DNA of 64,000 bases from the NCBI GenBank assembly GCA_940671915.1, contig CALNVZ010003425.1, forward strand, positions 38,044,710 through 38,108,709, read 5' to 3'. Each line of letters opens with the position of its first letter. Within the stretch, counting starts at the first letter, position 1. This DNA comes from Paracentrotus lividus (Eukaryota > Echinodermata > Echinoidea > Camarodonta > Echinidae). The position numbers and the translations under genes were made by a program. The notes below the pieces were generated by a model. The model was not told the origin of the DNA and did not search any database. It worked only from the letters and a program-made list of their open reading frames with translations. Positions 10,601-25,600 of the stretch are shown here, one piece after another.

Positions 10601-13600
10601 ACAGTTGATATGCACTTGGTGTAACAGCAGTTGGACAACTCTGTGATTGTCTAATACGACATACAATGTAGGCTAAACCCATATGGTCCATTATATCCGT
10701 CATGGTAAGAATCCTAATAGGTGATTGGTCTAAACCCCGTCATGTGACCAAAGGTAGTTCCAACCAACGTCATGAATTGTGCAAAAATGCCACTAATCCT
10801 GACATCTGACGTCACAAGCCGGGAATATTCCCTTGAGCCGTGGATAGTACCTGCGAATAGCCACGGCTCGATCAAACGATAGCGGCCTATCGAGTGATCG
10901 AAGCTAGCTGAGAGCAAAGACCCCATTTTCGTACACGTTTACGTTGCTGAAACCACCCACCCCCTCCCCCTCCCCCCCCAGCCCTCGGCGGCTCCGTAGC
11001 CCGAACATGTATCGTGTGCTCGGCGTGACGTCATAAAGGTATCCACCTCTATGCGTGACGTAAGGTTTGTTTTGACGACGGTGCGCGTACGTACATACTT
11101 GACGCGCGTGATCGTGACTCATCAAATTTTGTTTACATTTTGCTAGACGGGATTTCTGTCTGTTTGCCGGATCGTGCGTGCCTTGGCTTAAGCCTAGGGA
11201 GAGGATCATGGAATTTCAGGGACATGGATCAGAGAAAATTTTTACAAGTAATTTGTGAAGTAGTGAGACAAGATGGCAAATAATGTTGTTTGGAGGAGCT
11301 GATGATGATAACAAGCCGAGGTTTTCGTCTCGTCTACGATGATTTCATTGAGGGAGTTTATTGTAAATGGCGACAGCAACGCTTTAGTTTGTCAGCGTTT
11401 GATCAGTGTTGTAGAAGTCTACGCAGAACAACTGTGTTGATTAGACCTAACGCTAGCAGAGACCCCCAACTTTACAAGAAGAAGAGACCCAAACTCCAAA
11501 GGTCGAGTGAGTAAACGCCCATAATGTAGATCTAACGTTAGTTAGACCTAACTTAGGCCTATTATAGGCCTCTAACAAGTTAGATTCTAACTGTTAGATC
11601 ATTCATAGATGTATCATGATGAAGGGCAGGCCTGGGTTAACGTTAGATCTAACGTTAACTTAAATATTTGGAGTAGATATCGGCCTCTAACGTTAGATTT
11701 CTTTAGAGATTCAGAATATTTTATTTCCGATGACGGATATAAACCAGTTATATACGGCCTTCAGAGGTTTTGGTGAAACAATAGTCCCCTCACTGACGCG
11801 AATGCGACTATTTTCCTTCGGGGCTGCGCCCCTCAGGAAAAATAGTCGCATTCTTCGCGTCAGTTCGGGTACTATAGTTCCAACCACCCCCTCTGGTGGC
11901 CGTATATAACTGTTCACTAACAATTTGATGTAACTTCCACTTGGCCTAATGACACTTTGTCTAAGTCTCACCTGGTATAATGACCATTTGGTCTATTTGC
12001 AGATTCGTCTATTAGCCAAATGGTCTACAAATTGTATTTTCGTCTTATTCCCAAATGAATATTTGGTATATTTCCTGTCCGTCACAGAAATCAACCAAGA
12101 GGTGTTAAACCAATCTAATAGACATTAGACCAAGTGGAAATTAGACTAAATGGGAATTAGATGGAATGGTAAATAGGCGAAGTGACAATCAGACCAAAAG
12201 GTAATTAGACAAAAAAGTTGTAGATGAAATGGAATTAGACCATGTGAGGTGAGGCCAAAAAAGCATTAGTCGGAGTGGGTTTAAACCAATTGGCAATTTA
12301 CCTTTTTACCATTTTATATGCAGCATGTGTTATTTTTGGCGTTGTATGCATAAATATATTCAATATATATGTTATTCTTTAAAAGCATTTTTCAGTTTAC
12401 ATAATTAGCAAATTTGCAATCAAATTTTAATTCATTATTTGTTGTGTAAAAGGAGTACGCAATAGCAAATATTACATGTACATGTAGGAATCTACTTTAT
12501 ATATTACTAACATAATTTCCCCTTTTCATTGCTGTGTACCAGCGTTAATGGTATCCCAGCTTGTGCCAACTCGTATCTCTTGAGGGATGTCCTAAGGACT
12601 GAGTGGGGGTTCAAAGGTTATGTGGTCAGTGACGAGAATGCGCTGGAGCACGAAGTGGATGCACATCATTACACGTCATCATATCTGGAGACCGCTATGA
12701 AGAGTACGAAAGCTGGATGTAATCTGGATCTAGGACATAATCTGCCTGCAGTGTATGACTATCTTACTGATGCGGTGAGAATGAATCTTGTTTAGTGAGC
12801 ATGTGGAATGCAAGAAAGCTTAATTGTTCTCCAATGTTTTCTCTTCATGTTCTAACTCCCCTCCCCCACCTGCCCCACCCCCCCCCCCTGCCACCAAAAA
12901 AAATGATTATAAGATGATTTATTGTATATTTCAGGCACTTATCAAGTACGTAAGCATTTTTTTCATCTATTTACTGGAAAGAAATCTAGAATTCTCATAA
13001 TAATAATAATAACAATACCTGTTTCTTATAAAGCGCTTTACCTGTTTAGACCAAACCGCTTACAGTATATCATTGCCCCGGACATTGGATTCATGAACGA
13101 TCCCATACTTGAGGACCATTCCAGCAGCCCCCCAGTGGTCGCCTGTTAGGTGCACACATGCTGAACAAACCACATAGCATTCCGAATCCTACCGGATAAT
13201 CATTTCTAACACCTCCGGTGGGAGGAAGCATGTAGATACAGTAAAATGTCTTGCTAAAGGGACATTGTGCCAGGGTCGAGGATCGATCCCATGCATTTGA
13301 ATTCACTGTCAAGTGGTGGGACCACTAGACTACATGTATGACTCACAGTTCTACATACAGTACATGTACCTCCACACACTTAAAGTTGAATTAAGAAGGG
13401 GATGAATTTCCATTAAATTGGGTTCTACAGATAATATATAGCATATATAAGTTGTTCAAACAGATACATGTACATGTAGCATATCACAAAAATCCTCTGG
13501 CTTCTCAATATTCTGGTTTGATAGTTCATGAAATTAGCCTCCTGCCTGGGCGTGAAAGACTAGTGTACTCTAGTACACTCAGAGGGTGACGTCACGGCCG

Positions 13601-16600
13601 GGTATTGTGTATATCGTGCCTGGATGTTGAATACAGAATGATGCGCAGATAGAGTTAGATGATTTTACCAATTTTTTTTCAAGGAAGTCAATTCAAATAA
13701 TTAAGGATCATATGTACAAATCTTTACTATCCCTATATAAACAATAGTATGAATAACGATTTCCAAGTCTTAAATTGTGAAGTATTATTGCAAACAATGA
13801 GTGAGTTATTGATATTGTAGGGAGATATATTTAACAAGTTCTAGGCTGGATACCACAACAGAAAAACACGTCTTCACTCCAAGAAAGTTAGGTCTCATCT
13901 GCTGGGCATAGTAGCTCCTTCTATGCCCCTTATTTAATCATGATATACTGAGCATGACCAAACGAATATATTATAAATAACAAAGATAAAATACAATTAA
14001 AGTTTACCTACTAAATATTCATGAAGGGTTTAGCCAATAGAGGCAAAGAGTAGGAAAGTCATGTGATATAGAAAAGGCGGGAAAGAGAGTAATCAAAATA
14101 GCTGAGAGATCAAGCATGCACAGAAATCAAGTACAAAGAGAGTGATCAGATAAGGAATGTGAAACAGGTAATAGGGAGAGGTGATAACAAAGAGAAAGTC
14201 TATGAATGAAGATCTAGAGACAATGAAGATAAGGTCACTCTGAGGACAAGTAACAAGTCATCTAAGGACAAGAAGTCATTTATGTGTACAAAATAATGTC
14301 CTACAATATTTTCACTATTTTATATATTTTTTTAACTCCGAGTATATGATCGAGTTCAGTGAGGTGACGTACATTGTAGATCCGGTCGCTCACACAGTGC
14401 ACACGCAGCTTGAGCAGCTTGTTCTGTATACGTGTGTATTGTGTAGTTTTATTTACATTGTATGTGTGTTGCTTCGCTGTACACTATACTGTGCATTTCT
14501 GTGGCTTGCTTATGATGATTTTGTTATTCCTTGTTGACAAATATTCAAGATCAAATGGGTGAAGTTTGAATCAAAATGACCTTTCTATGAATTTCGAAGA
14601 CATATAGTGAAAGATGATGAAGCAAACTCACAAAGAAATTGATAAACAATTCTACTTACTTACTTCGAGGCCTATACCAACTGATTTTCGTATAAATTGT
14701 AAGGCAAAACCGAATTCATGAGACGGTATTATTTGCAAAGAGAAGCGCAAAAGCGAACCGACTTAGCACATATACATGAAGCTAGCTAGCCAGGCCAAAC
14801 GCGCCGGCGGCAAGCGCAGACCGATTCCGCTAGCGACTTGGTTTTTCAAGAGCCGGTCGCATCACACGCGGAAGAATATCTTACAATAATACGAACGATT
14901 AGCGTCCGCTACGCGATTGACCGGTGAGCATATCTCGATCAAATTTCATATTATTTCTCTTGAAATTAATCTATAACGTTAGGTCTATCGTATCATTTAG
15001 AGGGCAGTTACATATTTTGGAGAATGAGTATGTTCATAAATCTACTTTTATAAGCATTTACGTTTCGCAAATTGATCAACTGCACACCACAACTAGCTGA
15101 TTTCCATACCGTAACACTATAACAGTCGGTATTTATTGACTTGTTTCGCCACGGCCCTCGTCTTAAAATGCTACAAATAAGAATATTCTAGCAGTTTAGA
15201 GGCATATTATTGACTGTATGACATAGCTTCATTTTTATTTCTGTTTTAAAATCATTCACATAAACTTAATAACGATAAAATAAAAGTTCTGACACACAAG
15301 TACAATGTAGATTCATATAAATGTGTCAGTGTGTACACACGGCATGCCTTGTGTTTACTTCGCCAAGACCGAATTCCCGTTTGTGACGTCGACGGAGAGA
15401 ACACTAGTATTCATACGCATCCCCGGGGAGAGAACTCGGAAAATATGGGTAGGGGTACATCATTAAAATTCAATATTCTTAACTTATTTTGGGGGTTGAA
15501 ACGCCACTCAGTATTTTGGGGGGGTTGTAAAGATGCTATTAATATAAGTATCTCAATATTTGGGATCGTCTTCTTAATTCAACTTTAAAGATGTGATGAC
15601 AGGGCACTTCAATAATTGAAAGTTTTTTCTAGGATTGTTGAGAACAAATTCCCCTTAACCCCATTCGGTCTAAATCATGAAGTGTAATTATTTTTCATCT
15701 ATTCTCAGGTTGAGCTGGGCATGCTAACTGCTCAAGATCTTCGTGATAGCATCTCCCCTCTCTTCTACACCCGCCTGCGTCTTGGTGAGTTTGACCCTGC
15801 GGATCTCAACCCCTATGCCAAGCTCACCGTGGATCAAGTAGTATTGTCTCCAGAACACCAGACACTCGCTGTGAAGGCTGCCCTCAAGAGCTTTGTGCTC
15901 GTCAAGAACGATGGCACTCTACCAATAGAGGGCACTATTCCAACCCTTGCAGTAAGCAAATTTGATGTCATTAAGAGCGCACGCCTATAAATAGACCTCA
16001 ATAGACCCATGTGTTAAAACTGAGATTGACATATATTTTTCTTAATCTTGTGAAAGTATGAAGGGAGGTTTTTCTGCTCTTTTTTTGTCAAAGGGGCTGC
16101 AGTAAAACAATACACTAAATATACTTAAACTTGCATCACTTGGGAGTACCTTGAGCAACTAATAAAGTTCTGCCAAAATCCCACTGGGCCCAACTTCTGA
16201 TCTCTTAATGGACTCATCTGGACCATTGATGATCTTTTTCAATGTACAATTGAAAAAATGTCTTTAAATACATATCATTGATTTTATGTGATTTTTTTAA
16301 AACAATAATGACGTCATCTCTTGTACAGGTCGGTGGTGCAATTTTTTATCAACTAGATCGAATGGTGTAAATCAATACTACATGTTCTTAGATATAGATC
16401 TTTGGTCATATGGGGAAGAGAAAGGAAACATATGAATTCTACCCCAAAGGAATGTAAGATTAGTAAAAAAGGACATACCCCTAACCAAATCCTTTTTTAA
16501 AAGGTGCATGTAAATGAATATATTGTGGTAAAGTATAATTACTCGTCATTTTTTGGATGGTTTTCTTTCTGTGCATTTCAGACTTCGGCATATTAAAGGC

Positions 16601-19600
16601 CTTTTGCTGTAATGAAAATATCGCAAAAATCAATTGTGTACTCACTAATGTAGTATTTATCATCATCATTGTAACCTTTTTGTCTTGCTCCTGCCCCCCC
16701 CCCCACTCCAACAATTCCAAGCTCTTATTTGGTAACTACATGTACATGTATCCCAAGGCCTAAAGCCCTGGATTTTTATTTCCATTTTTGCTGTAAAGCA
16801 CAGAGATGTTTCTAATTCTCTTGTTTACTTCATCTCTGTAAGTTTATAGTGGGTATTTTCCAATGATTCTCAGCTCTCCTTTGGTAACTATGTCTCTGAA
16901 CCTAATTCTCAAATTGTGACCACTGTCCCTTTCATTCTTTCCTCCAAAAGCATAGCATGTTTAGAAAGAAATACTCTCACACCGTCTTTTTCTGCAGGTT
17001 GTGGGACCGTTTGCCAACAATTCCAATCTCTTATTTGGTGACTACGCCCCTGAGCCTGATCCTAGGTTTGTGACTACTGTCCTGGATGGCTTATCCCCCA
17101 TGGCCACCAAGACCAGATATTCTGCAGGATGTCCGTACCCTAAGTGTACCACCTATGATCAGCAGGGTATCCTCAATGCTGTCACTGGAGCAGATGTGAC
17201 AGTGGTGTGTCTCGGAACAGGTGAGGTGCATGAAATCGAAAGAAATCTAATGTATTGGGGAAAATGGAGAAAATTATTGTGAGCTTTCCTGTTATTTTAA
17301 TGATATTCTTTGAAGGTTTCACTGGTGGTAGAACGATTAGCAGGTGAAGATTTCACGGTGCAAGTATTCTTTCTTGAGGTTATGAGTGGTCATGAAAAGG
17401 ACCTACCCAATCTCGACATTTTGGTGAGCATGTTCTCACCGTCTTTTAGAAGACTTGATTGAATTGAATTTGACTGAATAAGGCATCATATACAATGCTG
17501 TTATAAGTATTTTATTTTCATTGTTTGGTTCTTCCTGTTTCTCAATATGCAGGCATTGGGATAGAGATGGAAGGTAATGATAGACGAGACATGTTGCTAC
17601 CAGGAAAACAAGAACAACTTCTTCAGGATGCTGTACGCTATGGTAAGATGAAGATACTTGTTATGATTAATGAAAGACCCCCCCCCCCCTCTTTCTTTAG
17701 GTCCCTTACTAAAACGTTTGCCCTTGTTACGTTAAGGGCTACCCATAATTACTAAATTGCCCTCCTATTCTTAGTTTGAGTTATCTAATATGAGGGGGAT
17801 TTTTACATCCAGTATACAGAGCGTTTCAGAAAAAAAGGTAATCCATTTTTAGAGGGCCCATATTCCAAGCTCATTTGTTTTTGCTGTTCATATGTTACAT
17901 ATAATTGAAAATGAACTCTCCACACCTTTCCAATGGTACCTTTCTTGAATCATAAATGTAAAGCATAAATGAGTAAATTGCAAATGAAAATGATGCTACA
18001 GAATCAATTTTTTCCAAGTTGTGAGGAAATAAAAGAAGACAGAGTGGATGCTTTCAAAGGAGTCACACATCACCGCATGCAATCCTATTCAATTCTCTGG
18101 GAAGCAGGGTCAACATTCACTCATTCTTCTTTCATTTCCTTAAACTTGGAAAAAATTGATTCTGTACCGTCATTTTCATTTGCAATTTACTCAGTTATGC
18201 TTTACATTTATGATTCAAGAAAGGTACCATTGGAAAGGTGGAGAGTTCATTTTCAATTATATGTAACATATAAACAGCAAAAACAAAATGTACTTGGAAT
18301 ATGGGCCCTCTAAAAATGGATTACCTTTTTTCTGAAACGCACTGTATAATGCAACAAAGTAGGCCTCCTGCAGTGGAACAAGGGCATGCCTTTTGGTAAG
18401 CCAAATTGATTTGATACAATTCAATATATTTGCCATCATCAACATGACTCAAAACGTGTTTCAAATATCACTATCTATATTGGCTGGTATAAGGATTTGG
18501 ATTATAGAATTGTGTTAGTGCAGTGAAATGTTTGCCAATCGTATACTATGTGTGTGATTCAATTCAATTCAAAACTTTTTTCAAGACTCAACTGCACCAA
18601 GCAGAGGTCCATATCAAGTTTACAAAACACATGTAACAAACATTCAATACAAACAGAAAAACTAAAATACTACCCAGAAAGGAGAGGGGAAAGAAGGTAA
18701 ATAACAACGGAAAAGTACAATAGATCTACAATAAAGTTATACGATTAATATTATCATGCACAAGTTCTGATTGTGCATGGTACGTTGTATAATGGAATAC
18801 AAGTACATTGATTATGGTGGAAGGAAACTACAGATGGATAATGAGTGGGACACATGTATCTGCAATGAACATTCCAGAATTCAATCCACTGCAATCCCAT
18901 ATTCGCAACTACATGTATTTCTACTTCCATTCTTTCACCCTTTCAGAATAACATTAAATAGTTCCATTCCATTTATCTTCCATCTCACTAAATACCAGCT
19001 GCAGGGAAACCAGTCATTCTCCTTCTCTTCAACGCTGGTCCTCTCAACATCACCTGGGCCCTGTCCAGCCCCATGGTGCAAGCTATCGTTGAGTGCTTCT
19101 TCCCTGCACAAGCTACTGGTGTTGCTCTACGGATGATGGTCCAGAATGCTCCAGGGGCCAACCCTGGGGGCAGGCTTCCAGCTACCTGGCCGGCGTTGGA
19201 ATCCCAGGTAAGATTCAGAGGCCATTGAAGCAAAATGTAGAGACATTTAGGAGACAGCAAGTCTAGACGTACATCAGGATTATTTATATTTTGGGATGGT
19301 ATTGAATACAAATGTAGAGTAATGGTATTGAAATATTCTTTTCCCTTTTTTCCCTGTTAATTACACATTTTGTCAGCTTATTATTAATTATTATATCACT
19401 TCTATTAACATTCATGAGAATTCGAGATGAATGATTGGTCAATTGACCATCACGTGTCTGATTAATTATAATTCCCACTAGGAAAAAACAGCTCCGGATA
19501 ATTTTTGCTGTTTTTTTTATTTGAGCAAATACGATCACGATATTCACGATCGATCACATCGACAAAATTTGCGTCAAGTTCAACATTCAGCCGCTGAAGA

Positions 19601-22600
19601 AAATGGCGTTGACGCCACTCATTGTTTAAAACTACGCGGATATGTCTGAAGTAGGCCATAAAATGGTAGAATCATACCAGTAAATCGATAATCAATCCTT
19701 CATCGAACCTCTCTTTGGTAAAAATTTCCTTCATGATGTATATTTCTTGACAGAGCAGTAAGTTAACAGTACATTTCTCGAGCAGTTTTCGCAAGCAGCA
19801 GGAAATGGAACGATAGCTATTTCATTTCTGCGCCTGGCTGGGTGGCGCAGTTCGTAGTCTCCAACCCTACAAGTTTGTGCTTTGGTTCAGATTAGTGGTG
19901 AAGAATCATGCCTTTTGTTCTTTGAATATAGATTGAGAAGTCACCCATGTTGATGGTGTTTATAATTTAGTTAGAAAAGAAGAGATATAAAGCAAATATA
20001 CCAAGCATATAGTTAAAAAGTTTAGTGCAAATCATGTATCTGAGGAGGGACTGGCAAGTAATTACTATTTTCTCCTCAAGATAAATAATTTTCCTCTAAA
20101 CTTTTCACAGCTTGGTATATTTGATAACTATCCCAGAAAATATGAAGGGGTTGGTGCCATCCTACAAAAGATCCATTTGGGGATATTCACATTTGAAATG
20201 TTTAGAAATGATTGAGAAAAATAAAGATGTCATGCTTCATTAAATATGATTAGGATATGATTATGTTAGTCAAGTATATATGCAGTCTACATTTAATGCT
20301 AATTTTTACCAAAGTGTGTATTGACACTTAATTGCAATGATCCCCTCTTGAAAACACTCAAATCACATGATACACCTGGGGGGTGTTTCATGAAAAGACT
20401 TGTCGGACGTTTTATCTGACAAATTTACTCTCAGCCGATCAGATGTAATTTCAGTAGCTTATAACAGTTGTCAGTGAGAATCAGTGAATATTTGTTTCAT
20501 GAAAATAATGCTCCCCTGATACGACAAATAGAGGTTGTAAACATATGTCTGAAAGCCAATATTGACCTCCTTTTGTAGATCCCTCCCATGGAGAACTACT
20601 CAATGGACGGAAGGACGTATCGCTATTTCCATGGTGATCCTCTACTTCCATTTGGCTACGGTCTGTCCTACACTGCATTCAACTACTCTGATCTGATGGT
20701 ATCCCCTGCGGCTCTTCAACCATGTCAGAATGAGACAGTCAAAGTCACTGTCAAGAACATTGGCAATTACACAGGAGATGAGGTAGGAATTGTCTTTGTG
20801 ATGTCATGATTTGTTTTGCTTTGGACACATTACCCCCCCCCCCCCTGAAACATATGGTCAAAGTCACTCTCAAGAATATTCAATTGGGCAATTACACAGT
20901 GAATAAGGTAGGAATTCTTCTCTTTGGGATGTCATGCTTGTTATTGTTTGTCACAACTCTAAATGTTCCTTTTCTCTATCTTTTTTTTTCTCTCTTTTTC
21001 TTTCTTTTCATCTGCCTCTTCCCCTCTATTTTTATCTTATCCTTCTGCCAACCTCTCTTTTTTTTCCCTTTTTATTTATGTATTTCATTTTGGGGGCTAG
21101 CCTCTCCCCTTTTGTTAGCTAAGCTCACCTTCTCTTTAACCCCCTCTCTTTTTGTTTTCTTCTACCTCAGTTGACTAACATAATATTCAGCCTACACAAA
21201 GACTTTTCTTCATGAGTAATTTGATTAGAGAAGATGGCATTGTTTTTCAACAACTTATATTCAGGGGTTTGCAACCTGAGTTATGAAGATACTATTTGAT
21301 ATAGAATGCCTGGAAGAAAATCAGAGATATTGGAAAAGGATATATTATCTACTCTTACTGTATGTATGCACAGTTGTGCTCATAAGTATTCATACTCCTA
21401 TTATTTTTCAAGTCTTTTAAATCGTGCTAATAACTGGATGTGTTTTGTCACACTTTCTGGGGATATATATGCTACCAACACCTGAAAAATTAGGAAAATC
21501 TGAAATTCCAGATTTTTCTAATTGTTTAGTTGTTGGTAACATACTAATCACCAGAAAGTTTGATGAAACACTTCCAGTTAACAACACAACTAAAAAAACT
21601 TAAAAATGACAGGGGTATGAATACCTATGAGCACAACTGTATATAGCCCACTTCATATACAGAACACTACAATATTTGTGATGCATTATTGGTCCCTGTT
21701 TTCTTGTTACCCGTGTATATAAACCACACTATTGCAGTTCCTTAGTTTGATGTGATCATCTGTCCTTTTCAGCAAAATACAGGTGTATCTGTAAAATGGC
21801 TGTAAGACTGGAAGACCTTTAATACCTGTACCAGTTTTGGCACCCGTTCATACACATTCGCTGCAGTATGTTATCCGAAAAATAGCTGCAACATTATCCA
21901 TGATCATTTGGATATATAGGTTGTGAACTGGGATATTGTCTACATGGAAGACAATTGAAATGAGCTTGGAAAGAGAGAATGAAGACAAAGTGATGAAATG
22001 TCTCCTATTTCCTTCGTGCTCTCCTATCCTTGTCATGCTGAAGGACAAATCAACTGTGGCAACTGTCAGAGGAAACAAAGGGAATTTCCTATTCCTTTCC
22101 TCCTATATGTTTCTTCCTCCCCAATATTCTCTTCCTCCCCCACCCCGGTCTCAGTGTGTCCTCCCCCTTTCGGTCTGTCTCCCGTCTGTCCCTCCCTCTG
22201 TGTGTATCATTTCTTCCTTTTCTTTGTCTTTCTTCTCTCTCTTCCTCCTTTCGGTCTGTCTCCCGTCTGTCCCTCCCTCTGTGTGTATCATTCCTTCCTT
22301 TTCTTTGTCTTTCTTCTCTCTCTTCCCCCTTTCGGTCTGTCTCCCGTCTGTCCCTCCCTCTGTGTGTATAATTTCTTCCTTTTCTTTGTCTTTCTTCTCT
22401 CTCTTCCCCCTCTCGATCTGTCTCCCATCTGTCCCTCCCTCTGTGTGTATCATTTCTTCCTTTTCTTTATCTTTCTTCTCCTTCTCTCCCCCGTTTCGGT
22501 CTGTCTCCCATCTGTCCCTCCCTCTGTGTGTATCATTTCTTCCTTTTCTTTGTCTTTCTTCTCTCTCTTCCCCCTTTCGGTCTGTCTCCCATCTGTCCCT

Positions 22601-25600
22601 CCCTCTGTATGTATCATTTCTTCCCTTTCTTTGTCTTTCTTCTCTCTCTTCCCCCTTTCGGTCTGTCTCCCATCTGTCCCTCCCTCTGTGTGTATCATTT
22701 CTTCCTTTTCTTTGTCTTTCTTCTCTCTCTTCCCCCTTTCGGTATGTCTCCCGTCTGTCCCTCCCTCTGTATGTATCATTTCTTCCCTTTCTTTGTCTTT
22801 CTTCTCTCTCTTCCCTCTTTGCTCTCTTTCCTTCCTTCTCTCATTCTTTCTCCCCTCTTTGTATAAATAAATAAAGGAAACTAGAAATCAGAAAACTATC
22901 TTCCATCATCATGACCTCTTGACCTTGAAGAATGAGGACATGTGTATGTATCATGCTTGAAAACAACATTTAAGCTACAATTGCTCACTATGCCCCAATC
23001 ACCCATGGTCGTGTAATGTTAAAGCATCAATGATCCCATGATGACGCATCTTCGCAACTTTTATGTAGATCTATTACATGTAGTTATTTGTTGGTGATTG
23101 TATATTGCGACCTGCTGCTTTATTTTAGTGTAAAGAATTATCTTATTTAATAGCGAGTCAAAAAGAGTCTGAGCTTTCAATCCCAGCAGAATCAGAGACA
23201 AAATGACAAACATGTACAGTAAACTAACACTAATAAAGACAAGAAAAGAATGTCTAAATGAAGGGAAGCTAGCCTAGAGAAAGAGGACGAAGATAACTAA
23301 TTAAAGGGGTCAAGTGAGGGGAGAGGCTGCCATAAAAAAAAACAGAGACATATGCAACCTCAGGCAGTAGCAGACACAAGTTTTCATTGGTTATTGCAGT
23401 AGGTAATTTCTGTCCCCTCTATCTTGTGGCATAGGCAAGGAATTATTAAAAACCTCAAATGTCAGGGGCATGCTTATGCAACCTAGTTTCCCATTTTTTT
23501 TTACATACGTTTGGACAAGACAGAGTGTTAGCAGACTTGAGTCCTTAAATTTACTTTTCAGAGACAAATTCATTCATTCACTCAGGTTTATTGAGGTATT
23601 ATTTCCTATTGATATGTAATGAAAGTGAATTAAAATGCAAGATATATATATATATATATTTTTTATTGGGGATTTTAGGGCTCTTTTTTGTGTGTTTTAG
23701 GGTGAATTGCCCCATGCCACCTGTATTTATTTCCCACTGAAATACATGTCAAGACCTCAGGCCCATAAAGTCTTATCTTATTGTTCCAAAAACAAGGGCC
23801 ATTTTCAGAGGGAATAGGGTGTAAAGATAAGATGTTTTAGGAGAAGGGTGAATAGCCATTGTAATGGCTCACTTGCAATGCATTGCAGTTGAGCTACATG
23901 AAGACCCAAGACTATGGTGATAAACCTCGCCCTCTTCCTCCTTTTAGGCACACTTAGGAGATTGGCAAATAATTAGAAATAATAATATCTCTTCTCTACC
24001 AGACAGGATATGTGCAGACTCAGCCGCCCCCCCCCCCTCCTCTGTTGCTCCGCGGTGAAATGCTAATCAATGTTTTCATAAAATTATAGTATCCGCTCGC
24101 AGACATCAACACAAATGCCTTCCAGGTAGAGATGGTTTTAGATGAAGCCTTTTTTCCCCAATATTATACTAGTCTATTCCCCTTACTTTTCTCCAATGTC
24201 TGATGTTTGATCATGCAATTTACTGCCACTTTATGGTTAATTAAATACTAAAAGATATGGAATTGTGGATTTAAGAAAACCTTCATTGATTATTCGTAGT
24301 GAGGGTTCATATCAAGAGAAAGTCTTTAAAATTGTGGTGCATCATTATCTAAATTTAAAGACTATTTTGTCTCTCTCTCTCTCTCATTTAGTCTATTAAC
24401 AAGGGTAATTCCTATTTGTGACCCAATAGCTCAAAATTATGTAAAGGTTGCAAATGGCAACAGAAGTAGGTTTTTATGCATGGGATATACTGTATAAGTG
24501 GTTATTTTCGCGAATTTCGCGAGTCTGTCATCGCGAAAGTTTCGACTTCAGTACAAGGCTATTTATAGTAATGAAGTCATCACTAAAACCGCGAAATTTT
24601 GCTCTCGCGAATTTCCCCAACTAGTCCAAAATCGCGAAAATATCTGTACGCGAAAATATTGGCTTATACAGTAATTGATAGCGCTTGCTCTGAAGTAATT
24701 TTAGAATTGGTTATACTCCAATATATATTACAAGTGATTAATGTCAATAAAAAGTTTGGAATCTTTAGTTTAAAAAAACAAAAACAAACAAAAAATGCAC
24801 CATGAAAAAAAAAAATCAATACTAGTGACTTTATACATGTACATGTACACTACCTGGCATTGGCTCTTTTGTGGAGGAGAAATGTAGTTTTAACATTTAA
24901 TTTTGATTCCAAAAATAAAAATATCACATTTTTATGGAATATTCTTTAATAGCTCTGTCAACACTCTTTGCCACTGCATATAAATTCACACTCAATTACA
25001 GGCAATATGATCTTGATTTGGCCATTTGACTGTGGGATAATTGTCAGGGTTATTTAGCTTTTAAAATGTAAATCTTCCAGGAAACATTCTATTATTGAAT
25101 CACCCCTCGTCACTCGGCACATTTAACTTGCTCTGATCTTAATCACTATTCAAGCTCCATTACTTGCTTTTAATTCTGACTGCTCTATTTATTGAGTTTT
25201 ATTTAATAATGATCTGTTCATGAGCTCTGGCCCACACATCCACATGAGGATTAGCACAGGCTAGAAACATGCTTCTGTCTAATGTCATGAATAATTCAAT
25301 GAGTAACATGAACTGTGCTGCAGGGGTAACTAAAGGTGTCATGTTTGGTAACTAAATTTGGAGTATGAGGGTGGTTAAGTAAGGTGTAGGGGAGGAGAAG
25401 AGAAAGTTATGAGTGTTGGAGAAGGGAGGGTTAAGGGAAGGGAGGGTTAAGGGATGGAAGGGTTTAATAGGGGAATGAGAGGGTGGGGGAAGTAAATGTT
25501 AAGCAAGGGGTAGGGGAGGAGAGGGTTAGTGGATCATGGAGGGGAGAGTTGGTTAGGGGATGAGTAGACAGGTGAGGAGAAGGAGGGGTATGCAAGGGAA

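Noticed and set aside
22171-22820. Regular spacing resembling a CRISPR array
   Set aside because: The whole 81-bp unit repeats with no unique spacers, and the DNA is eukaryotic.
21936-22874. 312-codon open frame (and overlapping 290-, 112- and 109-codon frames)
   Set aside because: It is the 81-bp pyrimidine minisatellite read in frame. The repeat length is a multiple of three, so frames stay open on both strands; composition is only Ser, Leu, Phe, Pro, Val or Lys/Glu.
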